Shown piece by piece: positions 25,185 through 33,587 of a stretch of 64,000 nucleotides of DNA. A program made the position numbers and the translations under genes. This stretch comes from Photobacterium gaetbulicola Gung47. Its GTDB lineage: Bacteria; Pseudomonadota; Gammaproteobacteria; Enterobacterales; Vibrionaceae. Under the pieces are notes generated by a model. The model searched no databases, was not told the DNA's origin, and saw only the letters and a list, made by a program, of their open reading frames with translations. Every line of letters begins with the position of its first letter. Positions within the stretch are counted from its first letter, which is position 1. Where the stretch lies: the NCBI GenBank assembly GCA_000940995.1, contig CP005973.1, forward strand, positions 1,674,001 to 1,738,000, read 5' to 3'.

Positions 25185-28073
25185 ATGGAAAACCCAACCA
25201 AACCACCCTATTCCGATCCCAAACAGGCTGCCCATTCATTACTCAAGCTGGTTACCGAGCTGGCAGAGGAAGTCAATCCCGGCAATGTCGATAGCGGTAC
25301 CATCACCCTTGATAGCCTGCTCGACCAAGATCTCGGCCTCGACAGCCTCGCCCGTGCTGAGCTGATCCAACGCACCGAGCAGCAATTTACCATCACGCTA
25401 CCGACACAGACACTGGCCGAAATCGAAACACCGCGCGACTTACTCAATGCCATCTTCAATGCCGAGCAACACCCAGCGGCCATCAAGGCCTCGGCGGATA
25501 AAATTGAGTTGCCTTCTGCCTCTATCTATCCCGATCACGTTGAAACATTGCAAGAATTGTTGCACTGGCACGTCGAGCAGCATGGCGATCGCCCCCACCT
25601 GTATGTGTATCAAGATGCCGACAATGTCGAGTCCATCAGTTACCGGACCCTCTACCAGCAAGCAATAGTCATCGCCGACCGGTTGCAAAGTCTCGGCATC
25701 GGTCCCGGAGATACGGTGGCCATCATGCTGCCTACCTGCAATGCCTATTTCTATTGTTTCTACGGCATTTTATTATCGCGGGCTATCCCGGTGCCGATTT
25801 ACCCACCAGCAAGACCATCGCAAATTGAAGACCACTTGGTCAGACACAGCAAGATACTGCAAAATGCCGAGACCAAATTGCTGATCACCGTTGAACAAGC
25901 CAAAGGACTATCGACCCTGCTCAAACTTCATGTGCCGGCATTGGAGCATATTGTCACGACAGAAGAGATCGAATCCCTCAGCGTAGAGCCCTGCTCTTCC
26001 GAGCACCAGCCGATAGGCCATGCCCAGCCCGACGAGATAGCCTTCCTACAATATACATCTGGCAGTACCGGCGTGCCCAAAGGGGTAAAACTTACCCATG
26101 CCAACTTGCTTGCCAATGTCCGGGCCATGGGCAAAGCCGTCGGCGCCACTTCCGACGATGTCTTTGTCAGTTGGTTACCGGTCTACCACGATATGGGCCT
26201 AATAGGGGCCTGGTTTGGTAGTCTTTATCATGCGATCCCACTGGTGATTATGTCGCCGCTTAACTTCCTGACCCAGCCCAAACGCTGGCTGTGGGCGCTT
26301 CACCACCACCGGGGCACCTTAACCGCCGCCCCCAACTTTGCCTATGAGTTATGTGTCAACAAAATCACCGATGCCGATCTAGAAGGGCTCGATCTCTCTT
26401 CGGTAAGGCATTGCTGGAACGGTGCCGAGCCCATCAGTCCGACAACAATCGATGCTTTCAGCAGCCGCTTTCAACAATATGGTTTCGCCCCGGAAGCCAT
26501 GAACCCCGTGTATGGGCTGGCAGAATCCTCTGTCGGATTGACCTTCCCCCTAAGTACCCGCAAACCCCGGGTGGAATGGGTCGACCGGCAAACCATGATG
26601 AACTCCGGAAAAGCCGTCAATATCGAAACAGATCCCATTGAGCCTGGGCAACAAGACAATATCAACGCGCGGCTCGAACACAGCATTCCCCTGATCGGGC
26701 TGGGCCACCCCTTACCCGGCCACCAGATCCGCATCGTCGATAGCCAGGGAAGGGAATTGCCCGAGCGCCAGGAAGGCGAATTGGAATTTAAAGGCCCCTC
26801 ATCAACATCGGGCTATTATCACTCCCCAGACAAAACCACCGAGCTCTACCACGGCGACTGGCTGAGAACCGGTGATCGCGGCCTGACCATGGAAGGCGAA
26901 CTGTTCCTCACCGGGCGGGTCAAGGACATCATCATCAAGGCGGGCCGTAACATCTATCCACAGGAGCTTGAATCGGCCGTTAGCCAGCTGAACGGCATTC
27001 GCAAAGGCTGCGTCGCCGTCTTTGCCAGCGCTAACCCGCAAACAGGCACTGAACAGTTGGTTGTGCTGGCCGAAACCAAACTTGAGGATGAGCAGGAAAA
27101 GCATAAATTACGCGATGAGATACAGAGTCTGTCTTTCAACCTGCTCGGGATCCCCACCGATGTCGTTGCACTCTGCCCCCCGCATACCGTACCCAAAACA
27201 TCCAGCGGGAAAATCCGCCGTTCGGCATGCAAAACGCTGTTTGAGGAAAGCAAACTCGATGCTCCCCAGCGCGCCGTATGGTGGCAAGCGACCCGCTTAT
27301 TCTTGTCCAGCGCCAAGCCGGCATTGATACGATTCAGGCGCCTGGCAACAGACTGGGGGTTCGCCTGCTATATGTGGCTAGTCATGGCCCTGTTGGCCCC
27401 CCCCGTTTGGATTCTGGTTGCTATTTTGCCTTCAACCTCAGCCTGTTGGTCGGTTGCCCGCTGGGGCTCACGGGCGTTGATCAAGCTTACCGGCACCAAG
27501 CTCACCATCTACGGCCTTGAGCATCTCCCCGACGATGACAGGCCGTATCTGGTTATCGCCAACCATGCCAGTTACTTAGATGGCCTAGTACTACTGGCTG
27601 CAACCGGCAAAGAACACCAGTTTGTCGCCAAGTCCGAGCTCAAAGACAACTTTTTTGCCCATACTTTCCTCGGCAAATTAGGTACCCATTTTGTTGAACG
27701 TTTCGATACCCAACAAAGCATTTCCGATAGCCAGCAGCTAACCAGCTTTGCCGATAGCCCAAGGCCGCTGACGCTTTTTCCCGAGGGCACCTTATATCGC
27801 ATGGCCGGCCTGCATGATTTCCATCTAGGCGCATTTCAAATCGCTATCGATAAGCAGTTGCCAGTCCAACCCATCACCCTCAAAGGCACCCGATCCATTT
27901 TACGGGATCGCTCGCTCTTTCCCCGCAAAGGGAATATTGAGGTGATTATCAGCCCACAGATCCACCCTGAAGGGAATGATTGGCAAGCCACGTTGGCGCT
28001 GCGCAATTCGGCCAGGAAAGTCATATTGGAAAACAGTGGGGAGCCTGATTTGGCCAGAGAGACAACGAAATAA
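25185..28073 (+). CDS. Fused acyl carrier protein - fatty acyl-AMP ligase - PlsC acyltransferase
   Basis: This 962-residue protein joins three lipid-metabolism modules. Residues about 15-95 are an acyl carrier domain with LGLDSLARAE (phosphopantetheine serine at S54). Residues about 120-690 are an adenylating acyl-AMP ligase: YTSGSTGVPKG near 288, YGLAESS near 445, LRTGDRG near 562, KDIIIKAGRNIYPQELE near 585 and a C-terminal TSSGKIRR. A hydrophobic anchor (about 725-755) leads to a PlsC domain with NHASYLD near 793 and LFPEGT near 863. The enzyme could activate a fatty acid, load its own carrier and transfer the acyl group to a lysolipid or other acceptor. It is monocistronic, with AAGGGG before the start. 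Confidence 0.88.
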   Translation: MENPTKPPYSDPKQAAHSLLKLVTELAEEVNPGNVDSGTITLDSLLDQDLGLDSLARAELIQRTEQQFTITLPTQTLAEIETPRDLLNAIFNAEQHPAAIKASADKIELPSASIYPDHVETLQELLHWHVEQHGDRPHLYVYQDADNVESISYRTLYQQAIVIADRLQSLGIGPGDTVAIMLPTCNAYFYCFYGILLSRAIPVPIYPPARPSQIEDHLVRHSKILQNAETKLLITVEQAKGLSTLLKLHVPALEHIVTTEEIESLSVEPCSSEHQPIGHAQPDEIAFLQYTSGSTGVPKGVKLTHANLLANVRAMGKAVGATSDDVFVSWLPVYHDMGLIGAWFGSLYHAIPLVIMSPLNFLTQPKRWLWALHHHRGTLTAAPNFAYELCVNKITDADLEGLDLSSVRHCWNGAEPISPTTIDAFSSRFQQYGFAPEAMNPVYGLAESSVGLTFPLSTRKPRVEWVDRQTMMNSGKAVNIETDPIEPGQQDNINARLEHSIPLIGLGHPLPGHQIRIVDSQGRELPERQEGELEFKGPSSTSGYYHSPDKTTELYHGDWLRTGDRGLTMEGELFLTGRVKDIIIKAGRNIYPQELESAVSQLNGIRKGCVAVFASANPQTGTEQLVVLAETKLEDEQEKHKLRDEIQSLSFNLLGIPTDVVALCPPHTVPKTSSGKIRRSACKTLFEESKLDAPQRAVWWQATRLFLSSAKPALIRFRRLATDWGFACYMWLVMALLAPPVWILVAILPSTSACWSVARWGSRALIKLTGTKLTIYGLEHLPDDDRPYLVIANHASYLDGLVLLAATGKEHQFVAKSELKDNFFAHTFLGKLGTHFVERFDTQQSISDSQQLTSFADSPRPLTLFPEGTLYRMAGLHDFHLGAFQIAIDKQLPVQPITLKGTRSILRDRSLFPRKGNIEVIISPQIHPEGNDWQATLALRNSARKVILENSGEPDLARETTK

Positions 28074-28519
28074 CCCGAAAGGAGAAAGAGCAGCGGCCAT
28101 TTTTGGTCGCTCACTGAATGCCACGCCCAGACAGTGCCACAGCCTCAATGCCACCGCGGCAGGTAATGGCGACAGCATATTACACTACCAATTGACAATA
28201 AATTCAAACAATTCATACACTTGAAAATAGGGTAACAGATAAAAAGCCCGATAGTGACAGATAGGCGCAAGTTAATTTACGAAACAAGCAAATAGTTCGC
28301 AAAATTATTCACTGTTTTTGCCTATTCATGATACCGATCAACAAATCACCAACAATTAAGCCGACAAGCTGGTCACACCAGCACAACGGTGTTATTACAG
28401 TGCATGTCTTTTATTTCCACCATGTTGGCACAAATTTTGTGCCACAACTCAAGGGGAAATATAAGTACATAACAGCAAAGCTGACATGAAGTCAGCGGAA
28501 GATATAAGGAGTGTTATTG
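28074..28519. other. Intergenic region before the zinc-ribbon gene
   Basis: These 446 nt hold no recognisable gene. They contain a wobble-bearing hairpin soon after the fusion gene (GCGGCCA...TGGTCGC, near 28095), an AT-rich stretch, and the palindrome at 28426-28444 reported separately. The promoter of the small zinc-ribbon gene must lie here. Confidence 0.55.
28426..28444. promoter_or_regulatory. 19-bp perfect palindrome upstream of the zinc-ribbon gene
   Basis: TGGCACAAATTTTGTGCCA is a perfect palindrome around a single central T, 75 bp upstream of the small-protein start. It looks like a repressor operator. It also carries a partial match to sigma-54 promoter elements (TGGCAC), but the -12 GC is GT, so that reading is weaker. 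Confidence 0.5.
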
Positions 28520-28720
28520 ATGTTGTGCCCAGATTGTAAACAACCAATGGTTAAGACAAAGGACAACCAGAATCATTGTGTTGATATTAATTGCCCGCCA
28601 ACCCGAACCCATTGCCCTGAATGCGACTCAGAAAACACCCAGATCATCAACAAAAGCATCAGCGATGCCGAAGTCTGTTGTAATGACTGCCAGGCAACTT
28701 GGGTGATCTCGCGTAGTTAG
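28520..28720 (+). CDS. Small double zinc-ribbon protein, unknown function
   Basis: This 66-residue protein contains cysteine pairs CPDC, HC/NC, CPEC and CCNDC, consistent with two small zinc-binding knuckles (residues about 3-25 and 31-57). The ATG at 28520 has AGGAG eight nt upstream; an in-frame GTG at 28511 overlaps that site and is unlikely. It could be a nucleic-acid-binding or redox-sensing small protein. No specific family was recognised. A small hairpin (TCTCTA-TCTAG-TAGAGA) directly follows the stop. Confidence 0.75.
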   Translation: MLCPDCKQPMVKTKDNQNHCVDINCPPTRTHCPECDSENTQIINKSISDAEVCCNDCQATWVISRS

Positions 28721-28870
28721 TCTCTATCTAGTAGAGATGGCAGTGCAAGGCAGATATTTCCATGCTCACTGACGGTGAGCTCAAGATGAAGGTGGCAGCG
28801 AACTCCTTCTATGCCGCCCGCTCTGCTTTACCCGGCAAGCTATAAACTCGCCTTTCACTTTGCCACCAAA

Positions 28871-28916
28871 CGGGATTTCCAAGTGCCAGCCAAGCTTGAA
28901 GGCACTGGAAATCCCG
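28871..28916. repeat. Long inverted repeat (16-bp stem, one bulge)
   Basis: CGGGATTTCCAAGTGCC (28871-28887) is complementary to GGCACTGGAAATCCCG (28901-28916) with one bulged A and a 13-nt loop. No T-run follows. It sits in the 349-nt gap between the zinc-ribbon gene and the CysB-like regulator and could be a repeat element or a strong RNA structure; the rest of the gap holds nothing clear. Confidence 0.65.
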
Positions 28917-29069
28917 CGTAAACACATTAACGGACAAAGTCATACCCATAAACACCCACACTATAACTCAAAGGTATTGGAATATATTATTACCACTTGT
29001 TATATGAAAAGCAGGTTTCTTGAGGCACAATCAAGGGTATGAAAATATTGTGAAAATAATGAGTGTGCA

Positions 29070-30041
29070 ATGAAACTACAGCAACTGCGTTACCTTAAGG
29101 CGGTGATAGACAACAACCTGAATATCTCGGTTGCTGCCAATTCCCTGTTCACTACCCAGCCGGGGGTCAGCAAGCAAATCAGACTGCTAGAGTCTGAGTT
29201 GGGGGTTAAAATCTTTGAGCGCAAGGGCAAGTCCATCAGCGCAGTCACCCCCATCGGCAAGCAGATCATCGATGAAGCCATCGACATGCTGGAAAAAGAA
29301 AGCCGTATCAAGACGATTGTCCGTGATCACATCAAGCCCGAAGAAGGCTTTTTGAACATCTACACCACCAATACCATTGCACGCTACCTGATCCCTGAAG
29401 CGGTAGAGCGCTTCGTCAAACGCTATCCGAAAATCAAATTCCATATCGGTACATCGCAGCTCGACAAATATGGCCATATCCTAAAGCGTGGCCAATCAGA
29501 CTTCTCGATCCTCGCGCAAAATGTCGAAAGGGAAAAAGACATCATCGTGCTACCGGCCTACAAGTGGAACCTGAGCCTGATCGTGCCCAAAGATCACCCC
29601 TTGGCCAAAGACCGTGATATCTCCATCGAGAAGATTGGCGCCTACCCTCTGATTAGCTACGAGCCAGGTTCAACCGGGCGTTCGGCACAGGACAAAGCCT
29701 TCAGTGCAAAAGGCATCACCCCGTATTACTTCATGACGGTAATGGATGTCGAGGTTATCAAAAAATACGTCAACCTCGGCTACGGTATCGGTATCATTGC
29801 CCAAGTGGCCGCCCAAGACGTGGTGGACGAGAATCTGGTCAGCATCCCGCTCAATGATATTATCCCGGCGTGTGATGCCTGGCTGTGCTACAGTCGTAAC
29901 CTGTTCTTGCAAAAATACATGTTGGATTTCATCGAGCTGTTCTGCCCACACCTCACCCGCGAGGTGATGGAAGATATCGCCCATTGCTCTGATAATGAGA
30001 TTCTCAAGATTTCCGAACAATTTGAGTTACCGGAATATTAA
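29070..30041 (+). CDS. CysB-like LysR-family regulator
   Basis: This 323-residue protein matches the CysB/Cbl layout: MKLQQLRYLKAVIDNNLNISVAANSLFTTQPGVSKQIRLLESELGVKIFERKGKSI at the N-terminus and EPGSTGRSAQDKAF and DVEVIKKYVNLGYGIGIIAQVA in the effector domain. CysB proteins (324 residues) control sulphur assimilation in response to O-acetylserine and sulphate. This is probably a CysB-type paralogue rather than CysB itself, given its position beside a dicarboxylate symporter. It may control that transporter, 349 nt downstream. Confidence 0.85.
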   Translation: MKLQQLRYLKAVIDNNLNISVAANSLFTTQPGVSKQIRLLESELGVKIFERKGKSISAVTPIGKQIIDEAIDMLEKESRIKTIVRDHIKPEEGFLNIYTTNTIARYLIPEAVERFVKRYPKIKFHIGTSQLDKYGHILKRGQSDFSILAQNVEREKDIIVLPAYKWNLSLIVPKDHPLAKDRDISIEKIGAYPLISYEPGSTGRSAQDKAFSAKGITPYYFMTVMDVEVIKKYVNLGYGIGIIAQVAAQDVVDENLVSIPLNDIIPACDAWLCYSRNLFLQKYMLDFIELFCPHLTREVMEDIAHCSDNEILKISEQFELPEY

Positions 30042-30063
30042 TATTGCCATTAAGACTATTAAT

Positions 30064-30105
30064 AAATTCATCTTTCGATATACCTAACTATTGAAAGGTG
30101 AATTT
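30064..30105 (+). terminator. Terminator of the CysB-like gene
   Basis: AAATTCATCTTTC and GAAAGGTGAATTT form a 13-bp stem with one G-T wobble and a 16-nt loop, followed by TT and an AT-rich tail. The rest of the 349-nt gap is AT-rich and should carry the symporter promoter. Confidence 0.65.
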
Positions 30106-30390
30106 TTAATATTTATCACTAAACAGTTCCAATAGAGTATTTAAACTTTTCTAATTATCTGTTGCTATTTCACAAAACAATTTAACATCTGTTCTTTATT
30201 TAACCACCTTCAATATTTTTTTCCTTATTTCCACCTATTCTATATCTCGTTCAGAAACACAATAAATATGAAATTATGAATCGATATAGAATAGGTCAAT
30301 GCAGAGTTGTAATGTTTATCACTCGCTTTGTGAACTAAAACATTTTGCTGACCTTAATATCAGGAATATAACTGAAATGAGGGAACGAAC

Positions 30391-31656
30391 ATGTCGCTTA
30401 GTATGGCTGAACCCAAACCAAAATTATCAATATCATTAACTAATCAAATACTTATTGCAACTGCAGCCGGTATTGCTTTCGGGGCTCTAGTCGGCCCATG
30501 GGCCGAGAACATTAAATTCATCGGTGATATCTTTATCCGCTTAATTCAGATGTCGGTTGTCCTGCTGGTGATGACCGCAGTATCGGCTGCAATCGGCAAC
30601 GTTGACGGCAAAGGTGCAGGGAAGATGAGCCTGCACACATTCAAGTGGATCATTTCGATGACCATCGTCTCTGCCTTTGTCGGGTTATTTCTTGCCCTCA
30701 CGATAAAACCCGGCGAGGGGATTATCATCGAAGGCGCAGCAGCAGCCGTTGCCACGCCAGATGCTTCCATCAAAGAGACCATATTGGGGTTCTTCTCGAC
30801 CAATATCGTTGATTCGATGGCGAGCGGTGCGATGATACCCTGCATTGTGTTTGCCGTCATATTCGGACTGGCGATGGGGTCATATTCCCGAACCACCGGC
30901 AATAAGGTGATCACTGAGTTTATCGTCAGCTTTAATGCAGTGATCATGAACATCATCAAAATGGTCATGAAACTGGCACCCATTGGTATTTTCTGCCTGC
31001 TGGCTAACGTATCTGGGGCCATCGGCTTTAAAGTCATTATCCCGATGCTGAAATTCCTCGGCGCACTGGCAATCGGAGATATCATCCTGCTGCTAATGTA
31101 TGGTCCTCTCACCGCCATGCTGACCAAAGTGAACCCATTTAAAATGCCACAAAAGTTTGCAAAATTGTCGATTATGTCGATGACCACGACCTCTTCTGCA
31201 ATTTGCCTGCCGACCAAAATGGAAGATTCAGTGACCAAGTTTGGCGTCAGCCGAAAAGTAGCCGACTTCACCGGCCCTATCACGATGTCAATGAATGCCA
31301 ACGGTGCGGTGATGTGCTACGTCTTGGCGATTTTCTTCATGAGCCAAGCAACCGGTATTGTGCTTGAGCCCTTCCAGATGGGGATGGCTATCCTGCTGTC
31401 TGTGCTGATGTGCATGGGAACCATTGTCGTGCCCGGCGGGATGATTATCGTCTATACCTTCCTTGCCAGCTCAATGGGCCTACCGCTAGAAAGCGTGGCG
31501 ATCCTTATCGGTATCGACTGGTTCTCAGGGATGTTCAGAACCCTGCTCAACAATGTGGTGGATGTGATGATAGCCATGCTTGTGTCCGACAAACTGGGTG
31601 AGTTTGACCGGGAAGTCTACAACGATAAGAAGACAGCCGAGTACGTCCAAGCTTAA
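30391..31656 (+). CDS. Dicarboxylate/amino acid:cation symporter (SDF/DAACS family)
   Basis: This 421-residue inner-membrane carrier has the family features: IKFIGDIFIRLIQMSVVLLVMTAV near the N-terminus, the serine-rich re-entrant loop MSMTTTSSAICLPTKMEDSV near residue 270, and MNANGAVMCYVLAIFF followed by the second re-entrant loop near 340 (MCMGTIVVPGGMIIVYTFL). It imports a C4-dicarboxylate or acidic/neutral amino acid with sodium or protons. GAGGGAACGAAC precedes the start. A strong terminator follows, so it is monocistronic. Confidence 0.9.
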   Translation: MSLSMAEPKPKLSISLTNQILIATAAGIAFGALVGPWAENIKFIGDIFIRLIQMSVVLLVMTAVSAAIGNVDGKGAGKMSLHTFKWIISMTIVSAFVGLFLALTIKPGEGIIIEGAAAAVATPDASIKETILGFFSTNIVDSMASGAMIPCIVFAVIFGLAMGSYSRTTGNKVITEFIVSFNAVIMNIIKMVMKLAPIGIFCLLANVSGAIGFKVIIPMLKFLGALAIGDIILLLMYGPLTAMLTKVNPFKMPQKFAKLSIMSMTTTSSAICLPTKMEDSVTKFGVSRKVADFTGPITMSMNANGAVMCYVLAIFFMSQATGIVLEPFQMGMAILLSVLMCMGTIVVPGGMIIVYTFLASSMGLPLESVAILIGIDWFSGMFRTLLNNVVDVMIAMLVSDKLGEFDREVYNDKKTAEYVQA

Positions 31657-31688
31657 TGCTTGCTTGCCATTAAAGGCATTTGACACAA

Positions 31689-31716
31689 AAGCCAGCAGAT
31701 ACATACCTGCTGGCTT
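31689..31716 (+). terminator. Terminator of the symporter gene
   Basis: AAGCCAGCAG and CTGCTGGCTT form a perfect 10-bp stem with an 8-nt loop, followed by CTTTTATTTTTT. Confidence 0.85.
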
Positions 31717-31906
31717 CTTTTATTTTTTGCAATTCTGAATACTATCAGCTGGTCCGTATCTATCTTTCAACAAGCTCTCAAGGGAGCCCTCATCATCCCT
31801 TCTATCCAATAGCATTTCAGAGTGGTCTTTTCGCTAGCCTTTGCTTCAAGCAACATAACCAACACAGTTTACTGTATGAGAATTGAACTACTTTTCTAAT
31901 CAATAG

Positions 31907-32110
31907 GAGATCAGGCCTCAACTGTCAGAAGTCGCTTCTGCTTTTGGGGTTCTCGGTCCTAAAAATATAATTGACAGCTTAATGGACGAGTTTTGATTAG
32001 CCTGGAGGAGAAAAAATGATGCATTGGTTGAGCCACGCGATTTAGATAACTTAACAGCGAATAGGCTAAGCTGTTGTTTTCAATTAAAATTAAAAATAAA
32101 AAAGAAATAA
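31907..32110 (+). pseudogene. Possible decayed coding fragment, unidentified
   Basis: One frame stays protein-like for about 60 codons with a single internal TGA at 31994-31996: RPQLSEVASAFGVLGPKNII, DSLMDEF, stop, LAWRRKNDALVEPRDLDNL, TANRLSCCFQ. The family was not recognised. It could be the remains of a transposase or phage gene. It lies in the 640 nt upstream of cspA, much of which may otherwise be the long regulatory leader usual for cold-shock genes. Confidence 0.3.
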
Positions 32111-32296
32111 CTATCTATTATGTATACAACGTGTATAGTAGCTGGAGCTCAATTGGCTTGGGCTATTAATGAAATATTTAGTTCAAGATTTTCTCAGTTT
32201 ACTTTCGATTCAGTTCGTCATATTTATCCTGTGATACCTTTTTCTTCATTCTCGATTTAATAGCTATTTAAATTAATTCAATATATCGAGGTATAT

Positions 32297-32509
32297 ATGT
32301 CAAATAAGACAACAGGTTCAGTAAAGTGGTTTGACGAAACGAAAGGTTTTGGTTTTATCACTCCAGATAATGGTAGTGCTGATGTTTTTGTTCACTTCAG
32401 AGCTATCGCTACAGATGGTTTCAAAACGTTGGCTGAAGGCCAAAAAGTAGCTTTTAATGTAGAGCAGGGTGGCAAAGGCCCACAAGCTGCGAACGTTACT
32501 TTAGCTTAA
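32297..32509 (+). CDS. CspA-family cold-shock RNA chaperone
   Basis: This 70-residue single-domain OB-fold protein has both RNA-binding motifs, KGFGFITP (RNP1, residues about 16-23) and VFVHF (RNP2, about 31-35), and the standard family length. It would melt RNA structure at low temperature. AGGTATAT lies before the start. The region upstream is long and AT-rich, as expected for a cold-shock leader, although no cold box could be fixed by eye. It opens an AT-rich accessory patch with several very small ORFs and an H-NS paralogue. Confidence 0.95.
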   Translation: MSNKTTGSVKWFDETKGFGFITPDNGSADVFVHFRAIATDGFKTLAEGQKVAFNVEQGGKGPQAANVTLA

Positions 32510-32584
32510 TCGATATTCAGGGAGGTTTCGTTTATTGCCTAGTTATAACGAGATCTCTCTACCCAACGTTTAGTAGGTATTAAT

Positions 32585-32707
32585 TTGAAGCGAAGAACCA
32601 ATAGAAAAATATATTGGTACTATACAGTACGCGAACATAACAATATCAAACGGGAAAAGATCTTCCCCATAATAAATAGTCACCTTTCTTATGGTGAAGC
32701 CACTTAG
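32585..32707 (+). CDS. Possible 40-codon small ORF downstream of cspA
   Basis: A TTG-initiated frame encodes a basic 40-residue peptide (KRRTNRKIYWYYTVREHNN near the start). TAGGT lies 8 nt upstream. It resembles no family I know. Support is weak: it is included because it lies immediately before a chain of overlapping small ORFs in the same orientation. Confidence 0.25.
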   Translation: MKRRTNRKIYWYYTVREHNNIKREKIFPIINSHLSYGEAT

Positions 32708-32735
32708 CCTGCCACCATACACTTGATAAATAGAT

Positions 32736-32891
32736 ATGTATAAACGCAATATCTTATTCAGTGTAAAGACAAATAGCTTTGATATGAGCTTTTCATTTGG
32801 TGAGTCGATCAACGCAGGTGAAATTAAAGATTCACAAGAGTTGAGTTTCGGAACATTTCATATTCACTCAAAAAGGGAAGTAAAACCTTGA
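32736..32891 (+). CDS. Small ORF 1 of an overlapping micro-cistron chain (51 aa)
   Basis: This ATG frame encodes MYKRNILFSVKTNSFDMSFS then FGESINAGEIKDSQELSFGT and a basic tail, 51 residues with alternating polar/hydrophobic residues. Its TGA overlaps the TTG start of the next small ORF (TTGA), a classic translational-coupling arrangement. No strong SD is visible before its own start. Function unknown. Its reality is inferred from the overlap with the following frames. Confidence 0.45.
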   Translation: MYKRNILFSVKTNSFDMSFSFGESINAGEIKDSQELSFGTFHIHSKREVKP

Positions 32892-33025
32892 AAAAGAAAG
32901 TACCTAGTGAAAAGTCGCATAAAGATAATAATAAAAATGACAAGCCAAATAACATTCATCAAGTAAGAAGAAAAATTGAAGACATTCTGTTAGAGCGTGA
33001 ACAGAAAAAATTATTAGACCTTTAA
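32888..33025 (+). CDS. Small ORF 2 of the micro-cistron chain (45 aa, TTG start)
   Basis: This TTG frame encodes a highly charged 45-residue peptide (KKKVPSEKSHKDNNKNDKPN, then IHQVRRKIEDILLEREQKKL). AGGGAAG lies 7 nt before the start, and the start overlaps the preceding stop by 3 nt. Its own TAA overlaps the next ATG (TAATG). The C-terminal half is predicted helical, the N-terminal half disordered. Function unknown. Confidence 0.5.
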   Translation: MKKKVPSEKSHKDNNKNDKPNNIHQVRRKIEDILLEREQKKLLDL

Positions 33026-33243
33026 TGGAATATAAAATTATGCGTAAACCAGTAAAAAAAGCCAGCAAAAAGATGCGAAAAAGTGATTTCGAAGAAAAGT
33101 TCACAAAAATGGTTGAGGAATACCAGAGAGCAAAAGAAGTTCTTGATTCCTTGGAAGTAGGCACTACCGAGTATGCGAAAAAGAAAAAACAGTGTGATAT
33201 CCTCTTCGCGAGTGCCGAACGTTTCATCAATGCACAGAAGTAG
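33025..33243 (+). CDS. Small ORF 3 of the micro-cistron chain (72 aa, basic helical)
   Basis: This 72-residue protein begins with a lysine-rich stretch (MRKPVKKASKKMRKSDFEEKF) and continues as an amphipathic helix (KMVEEYQRAKEVLDSLEVGTTEYAKKKKQCDILFASAERFINAQK). Its ATG overlaps the previous stop by one base; an internal ATG at 33040 is an alternative start. The charge pattern suggests nucleic-acid or ribosome binding. No family was recognised. It is the best supported of the chain by length. Confidence 0.6.
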   Translation: MEYKIMRKPVKKASKKMRKSDFEEKFTKMVEEYQRAKEVLDSLEVGTTEYAKKKKQCDILFASAERFINAQK

Positions 33244-33551
33244 CTGTAATTGATTTTTGCTAAGCCTAACGCCCCTAAAGTGAGCAACTTCGTTCTAAAA
33301 TTCTAATGTCTTTATATCGATGATATTCAAATTAGGTTGAAATGATAGTAGGCATTTACATAGTATATCTATATGAATAGCATGTTTCAGAGACGGTTTG
33401 ACTATAATTGTAAGAGCATTCTCACTAAAGTACGAAGTCATAGTTCATGTAAGAGTAAATATACAGTATTATGCTTTCTTCACAGCAACGTCTAAAACGG
33501 TGCAAGATTAATTTTTATTAATTGTGAGTAGTCTAAACCCTTAATTTAGAG

Positions 33552-33566
33552 TAAAGTGACACTTTA
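33552..33566. promoter_or_regulatory. 15-bp palindrome just upstream of the H-NS paralogue gene
   Basis: TAAAGTGACACTTTA is a perfect palindrome around a central A, 21 bp before the ATG. It may be an operator or a 5'-leader hairpin controlling translation. The rest of the 344-nt gap is AT-rich with no other clear signal. Confidence 0.5.
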
Positions 33567-33587
33567 TCTTCTAATAAAGTTATAATT

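Noticed and set aside
28426..28441. Possible sigma-54 promoter (TGGCAC...TTGTG)
   Set aside because: The -12 GC dinucleotide is GT and the element is better explained as a perfect palindrome.
28762..28845. 27-codon frame (MLTDGELKMKVAANSFYAAR...)
   Set aside because: Reads plausibly as a protein fragment but is too short and has no ribosome site or recognised family.
31680..31886. 68-codon frame after the symporter terminator
   Set aside because: Begins inside the terminator hairpin and has no recognisable features.
32570..32812. 80-codon minus-strand frame near cspA
   Set aside because: No SD or domain; antisense to the small plus-strand frames that show coupled overlaps.
32904..33287. 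127-codon minus-strand frame
   Set aside because: Exactly antisense to the micro-cistrons; its lysine-codon complements give Phe/Ser-rich sequence typical of shadow frames.
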